Shown one piece after another: positions 43,140 through 56,336 of a stretch of DNA of 64,000 bases. The notes below the pieces were generated by a model. The model did no database searches. It was given only the letters and a program-made list of their open reading frames with translations, and was not told where the DNA came from. How positions within the stretch are numbered: position 1 is the stretch's first letter; every line of letters starts with the position of its first letter. This DNA is from Atriophallophorus winterbourni (taxonomy: Eukaryota; Platyhelminthes; Trematoda; Plagiorchiida; Microphallidae): positions 1-64,000 of the forward strand of contig JACCGJ010023905.1 of assembly GCA_013407085.1 (NCBI GenBank), given 5' to 3'. The translations under genes and the position numbers were made by a program.

Positions 43140-44030
43140 CAGTGGAACCCGGGTACAATGAATCTCTGGGGGGAGAGAAAAATGTTCATTAAAAGCGGAA
43201 TTTGTTGTAAGTAAAACGCATTTTCAGACATGTGATTTTGGCGCCGTTTTTCTGTACACGTGTAAACAATAAAGTAGTGAAGAATGTCTCACCTTTGTGC
43301 GTTTCTGCATGCGTGTAATTCGTTTGATGAACAGATGATGCGACAGCACACAGATCACAACATTAATTCCAAGTTCATATTAATAATAGTAAATTTATTC
43401 TAAAACGAATGGCATGAATGTTGTTTCAGTGAGTTGCTTCTTCTGCTGCAGGAAGGTGGACAGCGTTGATTTTGCTATGCCATATTTTTTAGCAATTTCA
43501 GATTTTGTCATTTGGCCATTCTCCACTTCAGCTAAAATTTTCCTTTTTTCTCTAGGCTGAACTGCTCTCGTTTTTGCTGTCTGTCAGCCATCCTGTAACT
43601 GTAAGAAGGGAATGAAGTGTCTGCCTGAGTAATTACAATTTGTCATGAGTCTGTGATTACCAATCACAGAGAATTCACGTTATTTTTTGTGCGTGCGTGC
43701 GAGTCAGTTAGCATACTGTAGGCTAGGCTGCCTGTGTCTCGCCAAGCTGTGTCAGTTCTATTCTAAGCGCACTGCGGGCCACTCTTGACGGAGCGTTGTG
43801 TGTTAAAGACAAGACAAAGCGAGTTCGTTGTATGTATGAACTTCATTGAACAAACATAGCTGTCGGGAACGTGTACAGTGTTCGTAAAAGGCGAGATTCG
43901 TAACGAACAGATTCGTTGTACGAATGTTTTAAATAGGCTTACAAAGGTGGAAATTATTTGGGAAATCTTGGTGTGTTCGTTCAACCAAAGAATTCGTTGT
44001 AAACGAGTTCGTTGTAGGTGGGTTCCACCG
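43140..44030 (-). mobile_element. pogo/Tigger-like DNA transposon, 891 bp, defective
   Basis: Terminal inverted repeats: left cagtggaacccgggtacaat, right end in reverse complement cggtggaacccacctacaac, with further matching of gaatct/gaactc inside. A TA dinucleotide flanks both ends, as for Tc1/mariner-pogo insertions. The only coding is the N-terminal DNA-binding part of a transposase on the minus strand. Most of the transposase, including the DDE core, is missing. Confidence 0.82.
43395..43591 (-). pseudogene. pogo-type transposase, N-terminal helix-turn-helix remnant
   Basis: ATG at 43591 (MADRQQKREQFSLEKK), then a frameshift within an aaaaaagg run and KILAEVENGQMTKSEI, AKKYGIAKSTLSTFLQQKKQ. 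This is the CENP-B/Tigger-type psq/HTH domain that binds the transposon ends. It ends at a stop at 43395. Confidence 0.78.
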
Positions 44031-44285
44031 TACATTAAATGACTCTGCCACAGTTCGAAAGAGGTCGCTTTTCCACTTCGCTTGACATATTGGAACGGAA
44101 AATCGGATCCAATCTCAAGGAGCTACGACGAATTTCGTTACTCACCTTCCCTGTAGCGAGATTATTCACTCACTTACTTCCAACAACCTTAAATCCGCTT
44201 CGGACCCGACTTCGCTTCATACGAGCCGACGCGCGCATACCCATTTACGACACAGATCGATCGATAAATCTTTCACTTAGGAGTC

Positions 44286-47200
44286 ATGGCCTTACGAGCG
44301 AAGCCCAGTGATGTCGGTCACGTGTGCAAAATTTGTCGAAAAGCGGTAAGTCACAATGCCCGACACGCTAGTTGTTTTATTTGTCATGATTAAGTTAATA
44401 TGAAGTGAGACGTTACCCTGACTGCTGATGCTATTACAATAAAGATGAAATGCCATGAGTATGCTATATCTGACATGTATGCAGAATTGAACCTAGAAAT
44501 GTACAAAGACGACTGCGAGCTCACAGACTGAAACTAATATGGGGATTTTGAACTTAGAGGACCGCATACAGAGAATTGAAGGTTTATTAAATGACTTATT
44601 AATTAGCAAACTGAAGCCTAGACTTGAGCGTGGAGATCGTGTTTCATCTCTGTTTCTAAGGAGGCAGGAAGGCAAAAAATGCGATGATAAGCATGCAGAC
44701 ATTCGACCTAGCAATTCAGAACAACTGAGCCGTTCCCACGATCAGCGTGCTTTGGAAAGGTCTGAAACAAATTCAACACAATCCGCGAAAAAAGCGAGCC
44801 GTTAAACAACCAACTGATCCCAAAACAGGTAATGCTTTGGATGAAAGAAACAACATCACCAGTCTTAAGGCACACTCTTTGAGTGTCATTTGTACTGACG
44901 TTCCTGAGCCTGAATGTATTCTCCTCAAAGAACGTCAAAGGCACGATGAAGAAAAATGGTAGGAACTGTGTGAACTTATGAAACTTGGAACTGTAGTGCC
45001 GTTAGCATTGACTCGTTTTACTAGACGGCGTGATTCAACTCATCAAGATAAACTCAGACTGTTGAAGGTTAACTTAGAAAATGAGCGTGACCTGAAAAAC
45101 CTACTACTAAATTCTTACATACTTGTGTCTAACAGCTCACTGAATATTCGTATTTATGCTGATATTCCATGGTCCGAAAGGAGGAACATTACATACGACA
45201 AAAGAAAGACATCTAACCGCAATCTCATCATCCTCGGAGTTCCAGAACTGGCAGGCAATCCTGAGGCTAACGAGCGAGCTGAACATAACTACAGGCAATG
45301 GAGTATTCTGGCTGATACCCTTTTCGTCGAAAAGGCCGTTGTCGTGGATACTTTCAGACTGCCTTCCTCAGCAAACTACAAAGCTAATGGACCACGTCCA
45401 CTAAAAATAATTTTCCTAATGAGTACCATGGTTGATACTGTACGTTCCAACTGAAAATGCTGGAAACACAAAATCCCAAAAGGTGTAATCCTTAGCGATT
45501 ACATGAATACTGATATAAAAGCAGCCCACTCTACATTAAATACTGTTCGGATTGATAGAGCCCTATCAACTGAATCGAGAAATGAATCTTCAGCTGGGAC
45601 ACACAATCAGCGATCGAACGCAAAGCCACCCTAAATGACTTCCGAGAGTAGACTGAAATCGGATAAAGAAACCTTTTTCGATTTGAGCCTCTGAACCTGA
45701 AACGACCGATATGCTACTTAACTTGTCAAAAAATAGAAAAGTGCCGAATCTTCCAGAGTCGGCGTGACAATGACGGTTGTCTAAGATTATGCCATCACAC
45801 GACACCATCCATCGTTGCTTTCCAAAACTGTTCTTGGATGCCTCTATACCAATGCCCAATGCTTAATTAACAAATTTGCCGCACTTGTCGCTCGGTTTGA
45901 GACTAAACGACCTCAGCTAATTGCCATTACCAAAACTTGGCTGAGCCCGGAAATCCACGATTGTGAGTTAGAGATTGCTGGCATGTCACTTCTCCTCCGA
46001 GACCGTGCGTCACGTGGAGGAGGTGTGGCACTATATTATGATCAGAAACTCAAGTTCAACGAACTGACGGATTCCGACTTGGTGCTTCAGGACACGCTAT
46101 GGTGTTTGTTGACAACGACTACAGGCGATGATTGCACAATCGGCGTAATTTATCGTCCACCAGCAGCCCCGGAAGTGTATAATACGAATCTACTCGACAC
46201 GCTACGCTTAATTGCCTCGAGATATCATACCAGAATCTTGATCATGGGAGACTTTAATCTGCCTAACTTGCTGAAGACTAACAAAATTTCTCAGACCTCT
46301 ACTTCTGCCATCTTCCAGCAGCTGTTTGACGAAATTCCCTTGTATAATCCAGTTGAAAGCAATACAAGATACAGAGGGAGAGATATGCCTTCAATGCTCG
46401 ATCTGATCTTGACAACTGAAGAGGACTCCGTCGAAAACATTACATACGATTGTCTGCTAGGTTCGAGCGACCATTTGGTCTTCAATTTCGACTACCTATG
46501 TCGAGAAGAGCGAACAAACGATACAACAAAAATCATCAGAAGCGTATGCCTATCTAAATTATCAAACGCCCTAAGTTTGATTACCGATTGGCAAAATGAA
46601 GGTATCGGAGTAAAAGAGCAATAGTCTAGCATTTTGGCCAAGCTTAACCACCGATGTCACGTGGAAGACCTTTCGAAAACTAAGAAATCAGGTCATTAAA
46701 CTTATTGCTGAAGACCAAATACAGTATCAAGCTGACATAATGCCTAAAATGAAACGGAATTCCAAGCTTCTTCACCAGATTGTAAACAAGCAGTGTTCAG
46801 TGACACCAGGAGTTGCGGCCTTACGGACGCCCTCTGGAATGACCACAAATGCAGCCAACACCGCGGATGGTCTGGTAAATTATTATGCTACAGTATTTTG
46901 TCCAAATGAACGCGTGTATATACAACTGAATCCAGAAATAACGCATCCTCTACCATTGGACACAATAACCATTACCAAAAAGAGGTGCTGGGAACTCTAC
47001 TATCGTTGAATCCCAGAAAATCCCCTGGTTATGATAAAATTACCCCGAATATACTCAAGCATTGTGCACAATTTCTATGCGGACCTCTGACTCAGTTTTT
47101 CTGTGAATCGCTGTCGCAAAGTGTGATACCGACTGAATGGAAATCTGGTATAATCTCCCCGATTTTCAAAGGCGGAACGCGTTCGGAGCCCGCAAATTAC

Positions 47201-48725
47201 AGACCTGTTACCTTGTTGTCAGCCGTATCCAAGGTGTTCGAAAGGATCGTGGCAAACAAACTGAGCAAATACCTTGAGGAAAATAAGCTATTTTTAGAGC
47301 GCAACACGGTTTTTGAAGGGGATACTTCTGCCTTACTAACCTTATCCTTACGTTTGACGACTGCACTCGAGCAGTAGATCTTGAGGATACTATCCGCGTA
47401 TGTTACCTCAATATGTCGAAAGCGTTTGACCGTATAAACCACAGTATTCTCTTGTAGAAGCTAAAACGTTGTGGTATGACTGGCAGACTATTTACCTGGT
47501 TAGAAAATTACCTGACTGATCGGCTTGTTCAAGTCTCTGTGGACGGTGCTCTATCGAAGTCGGTAGCCGTTACAAGTGGTGTGCCTCGGGGATCCGTCCT
47601 CGGACCAATCCTTTCGCGCTTTATGCTAATGACATACCGGCTCTCATCAAATGTAAGATCGTACTGTTCGCGGACGGTATAAAAGTGTGGTCGAAGATAA
47701 GTAAGTCGGAAGATGCAAAATTTTCCAGAATGATCTGGACAACCTCCATGTTTGGTCCCTAAAAATCGCTTATTTTTCAATTCACAAAAGTGTCACATGT
47801 TAAGCATTTTCAAATATGTGGAGTTCCAGTATTTTCTTGGAACACACAGCCTCTCGTGGACCATGGAACAAAAGGACTTGGGTGTGTTAATAAGCAACAC
47901 CCCAGGGATGTCGAGCCACTGCAACTACGTCTATCGTAAAACATCACAGAAATTGTCACTCCTAAAGAGAATTTTCGGTAGATTCTCAAAACAGACAATT
48001 TTCTGCATTATAAATACATACATCAGACCCACGATGGAATATGCAGTTTAAGCATGGTCGCCATGGCTTAAAAAGATGTTGCGACTTTGCAACGAATATA
48101 TCATCGAGCTACCAAACTTGTCACCGGACTCAGCCGGAAACCATACAATGAATCAATCAAAATCAAAAAATCGATCATAACGCTAAATTCATTTGATTAT
48201 CCACGTTGTCGTCTCCAAAGAAAATGGATTCTGGTTTACAATATTTTGAATACTGAAAATCACCCTCTACAATGCTTATTGAATCTACGGAGCTCGCATA
48301 ATACAAGAGCTCACACATTTACTCTAACTGTCCCTCACTCGAGACTCAACTACAGACGACATTTTTTGCCGTGCGAGTTTGTTTTACTTGAAACAATCTG
48401 CCAGATTATGTTGTATACTCACCAAATCAGCAAACTTTCAAAGGAAACCTTGATGCCTTTTTGACCTTAAACCCGTGCATCGAAGAAAACTATACATCTT
48501 AACACCATGCATCTACATTTGTTATCCCACCAATCGAAAACAATTTCTGCCCTTTGTATTTTTAATTGATTCTTGAACTGCTCCGTAAACAACCTAATCC
48601 CGTTTTTGCTTGTTATATTATTCGTTGTTGCCATATTATTCTGTGTTTTTTTGCAAAGCTATATGCTTTTTAGACCACTAAAATTTAATTTAATTTAATT
48701 TAATTTCTTTTTAGCAGTTGAATGT
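44286..48725 (+). pseudogene. Full-length but decayed CR1-like LINE
   Basis: ORF1 from ATG 44286 (finger VCKICRKAVSH..SCFICHD), coiled-coil-like NLEDRIQRIEGLLNDLLISK, core at 44870-45630 (LSVICTDVPEPECILLKERQ, IYADIPWSERRNI, NLIILGVPELAGNPEA, VVDTFRLPSSANYKANGPRP). ORF2 endonuclease at 45815-46624 (PQLIAITKTWLSPEI, RASRGGGVALYY, ILIMGDFNLPNLL, SMLDLILTTEED, GSSDHLVFNF). RT at 46.98-47.7 kb (RKSPGYDKITPNILKHCA, WKSGIISPIFKGGTRSEPAN, YRPVTLLSAVSKVFERIV, SGVPRGSVLGPI, FADGIKVW) and a C-terminal region to 48464. The catalytic FADD is FADG, and there are several stops and frameshifts. The 3' end is a run of aattt repeats at about 48688-48712. All four parts are present, giving the order for the fragments elsewhere. 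Confidence 0.85.
48688..48712 (+). repeat. (AATTT)n tail
   Basis: Several aattt units close the CR1-like LINE. A pentamer tail here contrasts with the trimer and tetramer tails of the RTE and SINE families. Confidence 0.8.
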
Positions 48726-48729
48726 TAAC

Positions 48730-49555
48730 CACGCTTTTTACTTACTTGTAAATCCCTTATTTTCATCAATACCTATATTCCTCCCAACTGCTCATCTTCG
48801 TCTACTTATGACAATTTCGATTTCTTTGTAAGCGGAGCCTTAGTTTTCCGACTTTTATTTCAATGGATGTGGACTTTGATAGGGTAGATACTTCATGCCT
48901 GGAAACACATCTTTGGCATATATAGTAAACTTTGCAACTAGATGTGAGGTTAAACTCGACTGTTTCTTCGTGACAGATGCAACGCTTTTTGCGATTCCAC
49001 GTGCACCTATCGCGGGCACTGACAAATGTGTTATCAAAGGGATGCCAACAATCTATGAGAAAGTTATGCGCAAGACACTGTCATTCTACAGAAAGTAATG
49101 TATAGAGCTGGCGATGCGATCAAAACAATATTGAGGTGCTGCAACTGATAATTAATTCAACAACCTTCTCTGTCTTTTCTGACAGTGATGTTTCGCTTGA
49201 ACGCTACGTAATCACAGAATATCTAAATTTAAGATGAATTTATCGTCAAATAAACGAACAAGATTGCGCAGACAAAAATGAGCGAACTTACCCGGGTGTT
49301 AATGGGGTGTTGATTAAAGAACTGACCAAAGACATATATTCTGAAATTAAACGTCTTATTCAGTTGTATGCAAACTCCCTGCTATGTGAAAAAGACACTA
49401 GGCAATTATGAAAGTCCTTATAAAAACTATTCCGCCCGGACAGTGTGCGCATGTTGCCAATCAGATCGCTAGATTACCATAATCTGGATTTCGGTGGTGA
49501 AACACATGTGCATAATAATCAGTCAACTTTCACGTGTTTACAAATAGATGACGCT
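48730..49555. other. No clear gene
   Basis: Probably decayed CR1 sequence upstream of the fragment that follows. No domain is identifiable. Confidence 0.35.
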
Positions 49556-49559
49556 GATC

Positions 49560-49990
49560 TCAGTATATATGAAAATGATGTCCGCGAAGGATCTTTAGGT
49601 TGAAAGTAAACAAAGCCCATGGCCCAGACAACGTAAATCCAATGGTACTTAGTGTACGTGCGACGTGGATTGCCAAACAACTATCTTCCAGTTTCAACCG
49701 CTGCACCTCTGCTGGTACCATTGTAAATGGTTGGCAAATTGTTATGATCACACCGATCCCCATGAAAACTACAGGAATGTTGAGCCCTATATCATGCTTT
49801 TTACAAGTTTTAAAATTCATGGAAAACTTAGTTCTCTATCGCCTGCAGAATATACTGTCATTGGAAGATGAGTATCACTCTTTGCTTATCAAACGCAACG
49901 CTCTACAGATGATGTCTAACTCGCAGAATTTTGAAAGAGTTTGACAATAAATCATCTGCCGTCAGTGTTTATTTTCTTGATTACACGAAC
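49560..49990 (+). pseudogene. CR1-like RT fragment
   Basis: KVNKAHGPDNVNPMVLS at 49600 is the opening RT block (consensus NxxKSxGxDxIxPxxL). After it come GWQIVMITPIPMKTTG, LQVLKFMENLVLYRLQNIL, and, after a stop, a degraded YFLDYTNAF-like block. It lies directly before the next LINE. Confidence 0.6.
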
Positions 49991-49999
49991 GCGTTCCGC

Positions 50000-52900
50000 T
50001 ATGTCGATCGTATGTAGCTCAAAGCACGACCATAACAGCTAAAATAATGAAACGGATATGTGGATACTGGTTCCATGGTTGTCACAGCCGGTGCGGTATT
50101 GGGGATAAGCTCCCAATTCCAAAAATGCTCCGATGACCCGCGTCTCATATAGCCTCTGACAACCAGCTCCTGGCCTGCACGCGTGGTCCTGTATGACCCA
50201 TCGGAACTGCTTCTACTGACAGAAGAAAGGGCGAAGGCGGCTGACTGGCGCCTCAAAACCAGCATGCTTCGGGCAGGTGGAGCTCGTTAGTAAATGAAGG
50301 CGGTTCACCTAGGGGAAGGAAAACCTTATCTAAAACATCCACTATCTTGTGGCTACAACCAATCATGGAAAAGGCTTCAGAAGTCAACCTCGAGGAAAAA
50401 TCCGGAGCTGGAGTCCCGTTAGGCAGTCCGTAGTTTATTCAACTTTGTCCTGCCAGCTCCTGCGACGGCATCGTTGTCCAAACGTATCAGTTCAGCTGTT
50501 CCTTTGGTTCCAGTGGTGCCGTGGAGAGGGAGCACTTGCTGTATGAGCAACAGCTTGTTCTCCATATTAAACTGCCCTGGCGTACATCACAACGCACCAA
50601 TGGAGAGGACACTCCATTCCGCTTCTACGGAAAATAACACAGGAAGCAGCAGATACTGGTTAAAAGCTATGGCTCGACTGGCGTAGAGCTAAGCGCCTGG
50701 GGCTGCTTTCGACGGTGGGAGAGACTTCCAGGTCTCATTGGACGGCTACTGCCCGCCTCAAGCTGGGCAGCCCCCAGTCAATAAGGTGCCGTCTCGCCAC
50801 GATCTGCTACCCTCATTGGGTGCATGGGGATTAGGAATCAACTGACAAGCAGACTGTATTTTTCCGCACCAGCGAATCGAAATACCAAACAACGAATGTC
50901 AGTTCTGAAACTTGGGACCTGGAACGTCCGGTCAATGCTTCCAGGATTTCATGAAGACGTCTCAAATATCAGAGGCGTAAGTAAGTCCGCCGTGATTAAC
51001 AATGTGCTAAAGAGGCTGAATGTCGACGTGACTGCCCTACAAGAGACGCGATTACCAGAAAATGGTAAGCTAACAGAAAGAGATTACACAATCTTTTGGA
51101 AAGGAAGAGGTTTCGATGAGCCTAGACTGCATGGAGTTGGGTTTGCCGTGCGAAACGTCATATTAAAAGCAACAGAACCGAGCAGCAGTGGGAGCGAACG
51201 GATTTGGACTTCAAATATGAAGTGCATTAATGGTACCATTACGTTGGTCAACGTTTATGCACCGACGCTCTCTATCATAACCTCACAACAGTCCTCAAAA
51301 TGTGCCACAGAAAAACTGTGTAGTGGTATTGGGTGATTTCAATGCCGGAGTCGGTGCAGATTACGAGTCTTGGCAAAACTGTCTCGGAAGGTTCGGTGTA
51401 GGTAAAACCAATGAAAATGGACAACGCCTTTCAGAATTGTGTACACAGTTCAATCTTTGTGTCAGTAACACATTCTTTCAAACAAAACCACAGCATAAAG
51501 TCTCTTGGAAACATCTTCGTTCTAAGCATTGGCATCAGCTTGATCTTATTCTTGTTAAGCGCACTAATATAGGAAGCGTACTCCTCACCAGATCATATCA
51601 AAGCGCAGACTGCGACACTGATCATTCACTGGTCTGTGCAAAACTGAATCTTCCCCACACAAGATTTCACAACACTAAATTGTCTGCTAAGCCTAGGATA
51701 GACGTCACTCGCATGTGCAAACCTAATGTAACTGCAAGATTCGCAAAAGTCTTCACAGCCGAATTCAACAATACAACCCCACTTGAATCTGCTCCAGAAA
51801 ACTGGGAATTGATAAAAAGCTGCATAGGCCGAGTCGCACTTTCCACGTTTGGTCCGAAAAAAGCTCGAACGAGCGACGGGTTCGAAGCAAAAGCTTCTGA
51901 GATGACTGCTGTGTTGGATGAGAAACGCTCAGCATTCTTGAGGTTCAAAGGTATGCAAACAGATGAAAACTTACGTCTTCTAAGAGCAGCTAGAAATAAG
52001 GTCCAACAGACTGCATGGCGATGTGCAAACGACTATTGGACTAAAGTTAGTCTCAATATTCAAAAAGCTGCGGATACCGGAAATTTTCACGGTATGTATG
52101 ATGAGATCAAGAGAGCCATTGGCCCAAACAAACTCAAAACGGCTCCCATTAAGTCCTTATCTGGTAAGCCGATTGTCTACAAAACTCAACAGATGAAGAG
52201 ATGGGTAGAGCACTTCTCCTCTCTCTACTCCAGGGACAGTACGGTTCTACCGCATGCACTTGAAAATGTCGAGCGGTTGCCGACCATTGAATATCTAGTT
52301 AGCCCTCCAACTCTTGATGAGCTCAATAAGACAATCGACCGCTTAGCGAATGGGAAGGCCCTGGTGACGACGGAATTCCACCTGAACTCATCAAATGCGG
52401 TAGAGCAGCATTATTACTACCTCTCCACCATTTGCTTCTTCAGTGCTGGCAGGAGGGGAGGTGTCCCACAAGAGATGCGAGACACAAAAATCATCACGCT
52501 ATTTAAGAATAAGGGTGACAGAGGCGACTGCAACAATTACAGAGGAATCTCCCTTCTGAATGTTGTAGGCAAATTGTTTGCTAAAGTCTTACAGATCCGG
52601 CTGCAAGTTTTAGCTGATAGAATTTACTCCGAATCTCAATGTGGCTTTCGCAAGGGAAGATCAACCGTTGACATGATCTTCTCCCTGAGACAACTTCAAT
52701 AAAAGTTTCGGGAACAGCGTATGCCATTATACGCTGTTTTTGTTGATTTAACTAAGGCATTCGACTACGTCAGCAGGGAGGGTCTTTTCAAAATGCTTGA
52801 TCTGATAGGCTGCGCACAAGGCTGCTCAGACTCGTTATTTTGTTCCACTCGGGCATGAAAGGCTCAGTCCATTTTAACGGTTGCAGTTCAGAAGCAATTT

Positions 52901-54090
52901 AAATTCGCTGAGGCGTCAAACAAGGGTGTGTCCTTGCTCTCACGCTTTTCGCCACTTTCTTTGCTCTGCTTCTGAAGCACACTTTTAAGACGAGAACAGA
53001 AGGCATTTACATACGCACGCGAAGTGATGGTAAGCTTTTCAAACGGAACTGGTTGAAAGCACAAACCAAAGCACGGTATTTGCTAATCCATGACCTGTTG
53101 TTTGCCGACGATGCAGCCTTCATTGCTCACTCCCAAGAGAACCTACAGTCGCTAATGGACTGTTTTTCGTCGGCATACAAAGACGTTGGTCTAACAATCA
53201 TCAAGAGCAAGACCAAAGTCCTTGGTCGAGGGACTGTATCGACACCAATCATCACTGTTGAAAACTGTCAGCTTGAACCAGTACATCATTTCACATATCT
53301 CGGTTCAACCATTGCGGATAACCTCTCGCTAAACACGGAGATTGATAAGCGGATTGGCAGAGCAGCTGTCATTTTGTCCCGATTGAACTCTCGTGTTTGG
53401 GTTAACCGCAAGCTGACTGTAAAGACAAAGATGATGGTATACAGCGCGTGCGTACTGAAGGCGTTACTATACGGCAGTGAAACCTGGACCACCCACGCAA
53501 GACAGGAACGGAAGCTAAATGCTTTCCATCTACGAAGCATCATTCGTATCTTGAACATATCGTGGATGGACAGAGTCACTAACGCTGAAGTGCTTTCAAA
53601 AGCTGGTCTACAGAGCATGTTCACCCTATTACGTCAGCGCCGCCTGCGGTGGCTTGGTCATGTCTATAGAATGGAAAATGGTCGTATTCCAAAAGATCTA
53701 CTCTACGGTGAGTTACAATTGAGAAGTCGACCATTGGGCAGACTGCACTTGCGGTACAAAGATGTTTGCAAAAGAAATAGGAAAGCTCTTGGCATTGGCC
53801 CGGCCAGCTGGGAAGAACTTGCTCTTGATCGCTCACACTGGAGGCATTGTGTAAAGCGTCGTCTGCAATCCGGGGAGGAGCAGATACAGCTCTTGTCTGC
53901 TGAACGCAGATCACGACGCCGGCGTGCAACTGATGCAATACAACAGAGTTCTGCCTATCGTTGTAAGCGCTGCGGGAGGGATTGTTCCTCCCGAATCGGA
54001 CTGTTTAGTCATTCAAAAAGCTGTAAAACATGAAATTCATGCGATTGTGATGTACATCCATGGTTGACATCGACCGACGGAGGATAACAA
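50000..54090 (+). mobile_element. Long endonuclease-RT LINE (RTE-like/related clade), nearly complete
   Basis: 5' UTR to about 50820. Endonuclease: KLGTWNVRSMLPGF, LNVDVTALQETRLPENGK, DYTIFWKGRG, then a frameshift near 51290, VVVLGDFNAGVGAD, HQLDLILVKR and DCDTDHSLVCAKL. RT from about 52.4 kb: DTKIITLFKNKGDRGDCNNY, RGISLLNVVGKLFAKVL, ESQCGFRKGRSTVDMIFSLR, a TAA at 52700, VFVDLTKAFDYVSREGLFKM, then frameshifted 52.8-53.05 kb. An open frame follows to 54033 with LLFADDAAFIAHSQEN, FTYLGSTIADNLSLNTEIDK, RLRWLGHVYRMENGRIPKDL, RLHLRYKDVCKR and a final zinc-finger-like CKRCGRDCSSRIGLFSHSKSC-type end. The 3' end gacatcgaccgacggaggat plus an aacaac tail recurs at both window edges. The clade is not firmly assigned. 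Confidence 0.85.
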
Positions 54091-54119
54091 CATGTGGATA
54101 CTTTTCCGATTGATCTCAA

Positions 54120-54440
54120 TACGTTTACATCAACAGGCTACGCTCTGCATTGCTGCCGTCTGAGAACAGAGTTCTTAAAGGAGTGATTCTATCTCCATTC
54201 TTTTTCAGCATACCTGACTGTGCTTCAACAATGGCCTTTAACTTTTAATTTGAAATACGCAGATGACGTAATCATGGGATATGCATTACCCAGAAACGAC
54301 TCCTTAACTCCGCTCTATGCTGCTTTGGATGAAATTGCTACCGCGTCAGAAGAGAGACGCTCGCGTGGTGAACGTTGCGACACAATTTGCTGTAATTTTA
54401 TTATCTACGATCAAGTCCACGGACGTGAAGGAGAGAGATA
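54120..54440 (+). pseudogene. CR1-like RT fragment
   Basis: VLKGVILSPFFFSIPDCAS, then LTFNLKYADDVIMGYALPRN and SLTPLYAALDEIATASEERR. This is the SP-F and YADD part of an RT with both catalytic Asp residues, truncated on both sides. Confidence 0.6.
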
Positions 54441-54772
54441 AGTCAAGTATTCATGCGTCACAATATCCGACAAACTTAAATCTATGATCTAATTTCTCGA
54501 CTTAGTAAATTTCGTAGGCGTTCTTTCTATGATTCTCCTCTTCGTTATCGGCGTTTAGTCAATGCTAATTTCTCACTTCATATTCTCGTGTATATTACTA
54601 CATTTTTTGCACTGTTAACCGGATATTTTTCCCACACTTCTTTCCAGACTCTGTGTTGTTCAAACGGTGCATCAGGACCGTTTCACGTGCGAGCTCAATT
54701 CCTTATGAGGGCATTCTTTAACAAATCATGAAACATATTTTCCTCTTACGATCGGCTCATAAATAATAACCT

Positions 54773-54865
54773 CCACTGTTTCAAGCGCATGCGGATCCTG
54801 ATCTTACTGTCCCAACCTGATGAGTGCAAACAGCACGAAACCGGTCGTGGGGTGTGTGACGGAAA
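54773..54865 (+). repeat. Interspersed repeat family B, variant
   Basis: ccactgtttcaagcgcatgc, ggatcctgatcttactgtcc, acctgatgagtgcaaacagc, gaaaccggtcgtggggtgtg. It shares a caagcgcatgcggatc variant with the copy at 61492, indicating a subfamily. Confidence 0.6.
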
Positions 54866-54879
54866 AGCATGCAAATGAA

Positions 54880-56336
54880 TATTTAACCTTAATGATAATT
54901 CCCCCACTGAGGATCTCTTTAAAAGTGGATCCTCCACAAAATATCGATCAAAACACATCATAATGCCTTTGTCAAAGAGGACTGCTAATTAAATAATTAC
55001 GGTCGAATTCAACTAGTTAATATCATGTACACATTTTCTGCTGTTTCGGATGAACTTGCAACGTGTTCAATAAGAGATCTCTCTGTAAATTACGAACAAT
55101 ATATAGAATCTGTTTACTAAATTACGTGGTGAACAAATGGCTGTATTCTGCAGAAGTATTAAGTGATCTAGAATTAATTTTAAAGCCCATACTAAAGAGA
55201 ATTATGTCCAGTTTCTGGGAGTCACTATATCCGAAAAATTTACTTGAGCCCATCCTTATGAATCTCTATTTATTAACGTTATTTCCTACGCATTGTTGAC
55301 CTTGGCGTTAACCCTTAGCTGATTTGTAACCAAACCTTTCCTTGTATATGACCTGATATGTTGTGGTGTTCATCTGTTATATTTTCATAACTTCATTTAA
55401 AAGACTTTGTTGTTTAATCGTACAAGCCCCCTTCCTTATAAACAGAGTACAAAACAGGTTTGAACCAGCATTTTAAATCATGTGATGGACTTAGCAATAT
55501 TATCCACACTCATACTTCTCACTCACTGCACTACTATCTTCTCACATGTCAACCATTTTCGAAAACTCGGAAAAGCATCACATTGCTTCCCAGAACGCCT
55601 TTACGTCGAAGGTCCTTTAATCTATATTTGCTACAAAGCAATTTTGATTGAACCCCTTTAGTCAAATTTATCTCGTTGGCATGATATGTATATGTTCAGC
55701 GAATAAATTTACTGGTAATTTGAACATAATTTGCGTTCGCTTATCCAACACTAGTCTTAATAAAATGTTTCGAATATTTTTGAATGAACCTTCGTCCCTC
55801 TTCTTCTTCTTGGTGAACTTTGAGCACAATTCCGCTCGATTTAATGACCTTGAGGAGTCGGAAAGTGTTCTCGGTGCAGTGATTGACAGCGAATTCGAAT
55901 GCCAATCAACTTTCAATCATCGCGGAATTATAGATTATAGCAATAGGATGAAGAAGTTCCATGATAATAAACATTCTCATTTGCATGCATTTTCATAACA
56001 CACACACACACCACAACCAGTTTCGTGCACTTCGCACTCACCAGGTATGGACCTTAAAGTCGATAATAATGTATAATGACACCTCGTAATTATTTTATAT
56101 TATCACAGAATGAAATGGAATAGTACACAAAACAAAGTAAAGCGATTTACGCTGAGCAATAAAAATAGATGTTAACTCAATAGAAAAACGTGTGTTCACA
56201 AAAATGGTTTTAAATCGATACACCGTGAGTCTATTAAAACCTGAAATTCGGTTGATGGGATTAAATCGAACGGGGAATTAGCAGTCAAAGGAAGACAAGC
56301 GTAATAAAAATTACTAAGTTCGTCACAATGTAGCAA
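54880..56336. other. No recognisable gene; downstream of the ABCB-like gene
   Basis: Contains several 60-110-codon frames without motifs and a short ca repeat at 55998-56010. It includes the presumed 3' UTR of the ABCB-like gene near 56000-56336, where no clear minus-strand AATAAA was seen. Confidence 0.35.

Noticed and set aside
43763..44035. 90-codon minus-strand frame as a gene
   Set aside because: It starts inside the terminal inverted repeat of the pogo-like element and has no domain.
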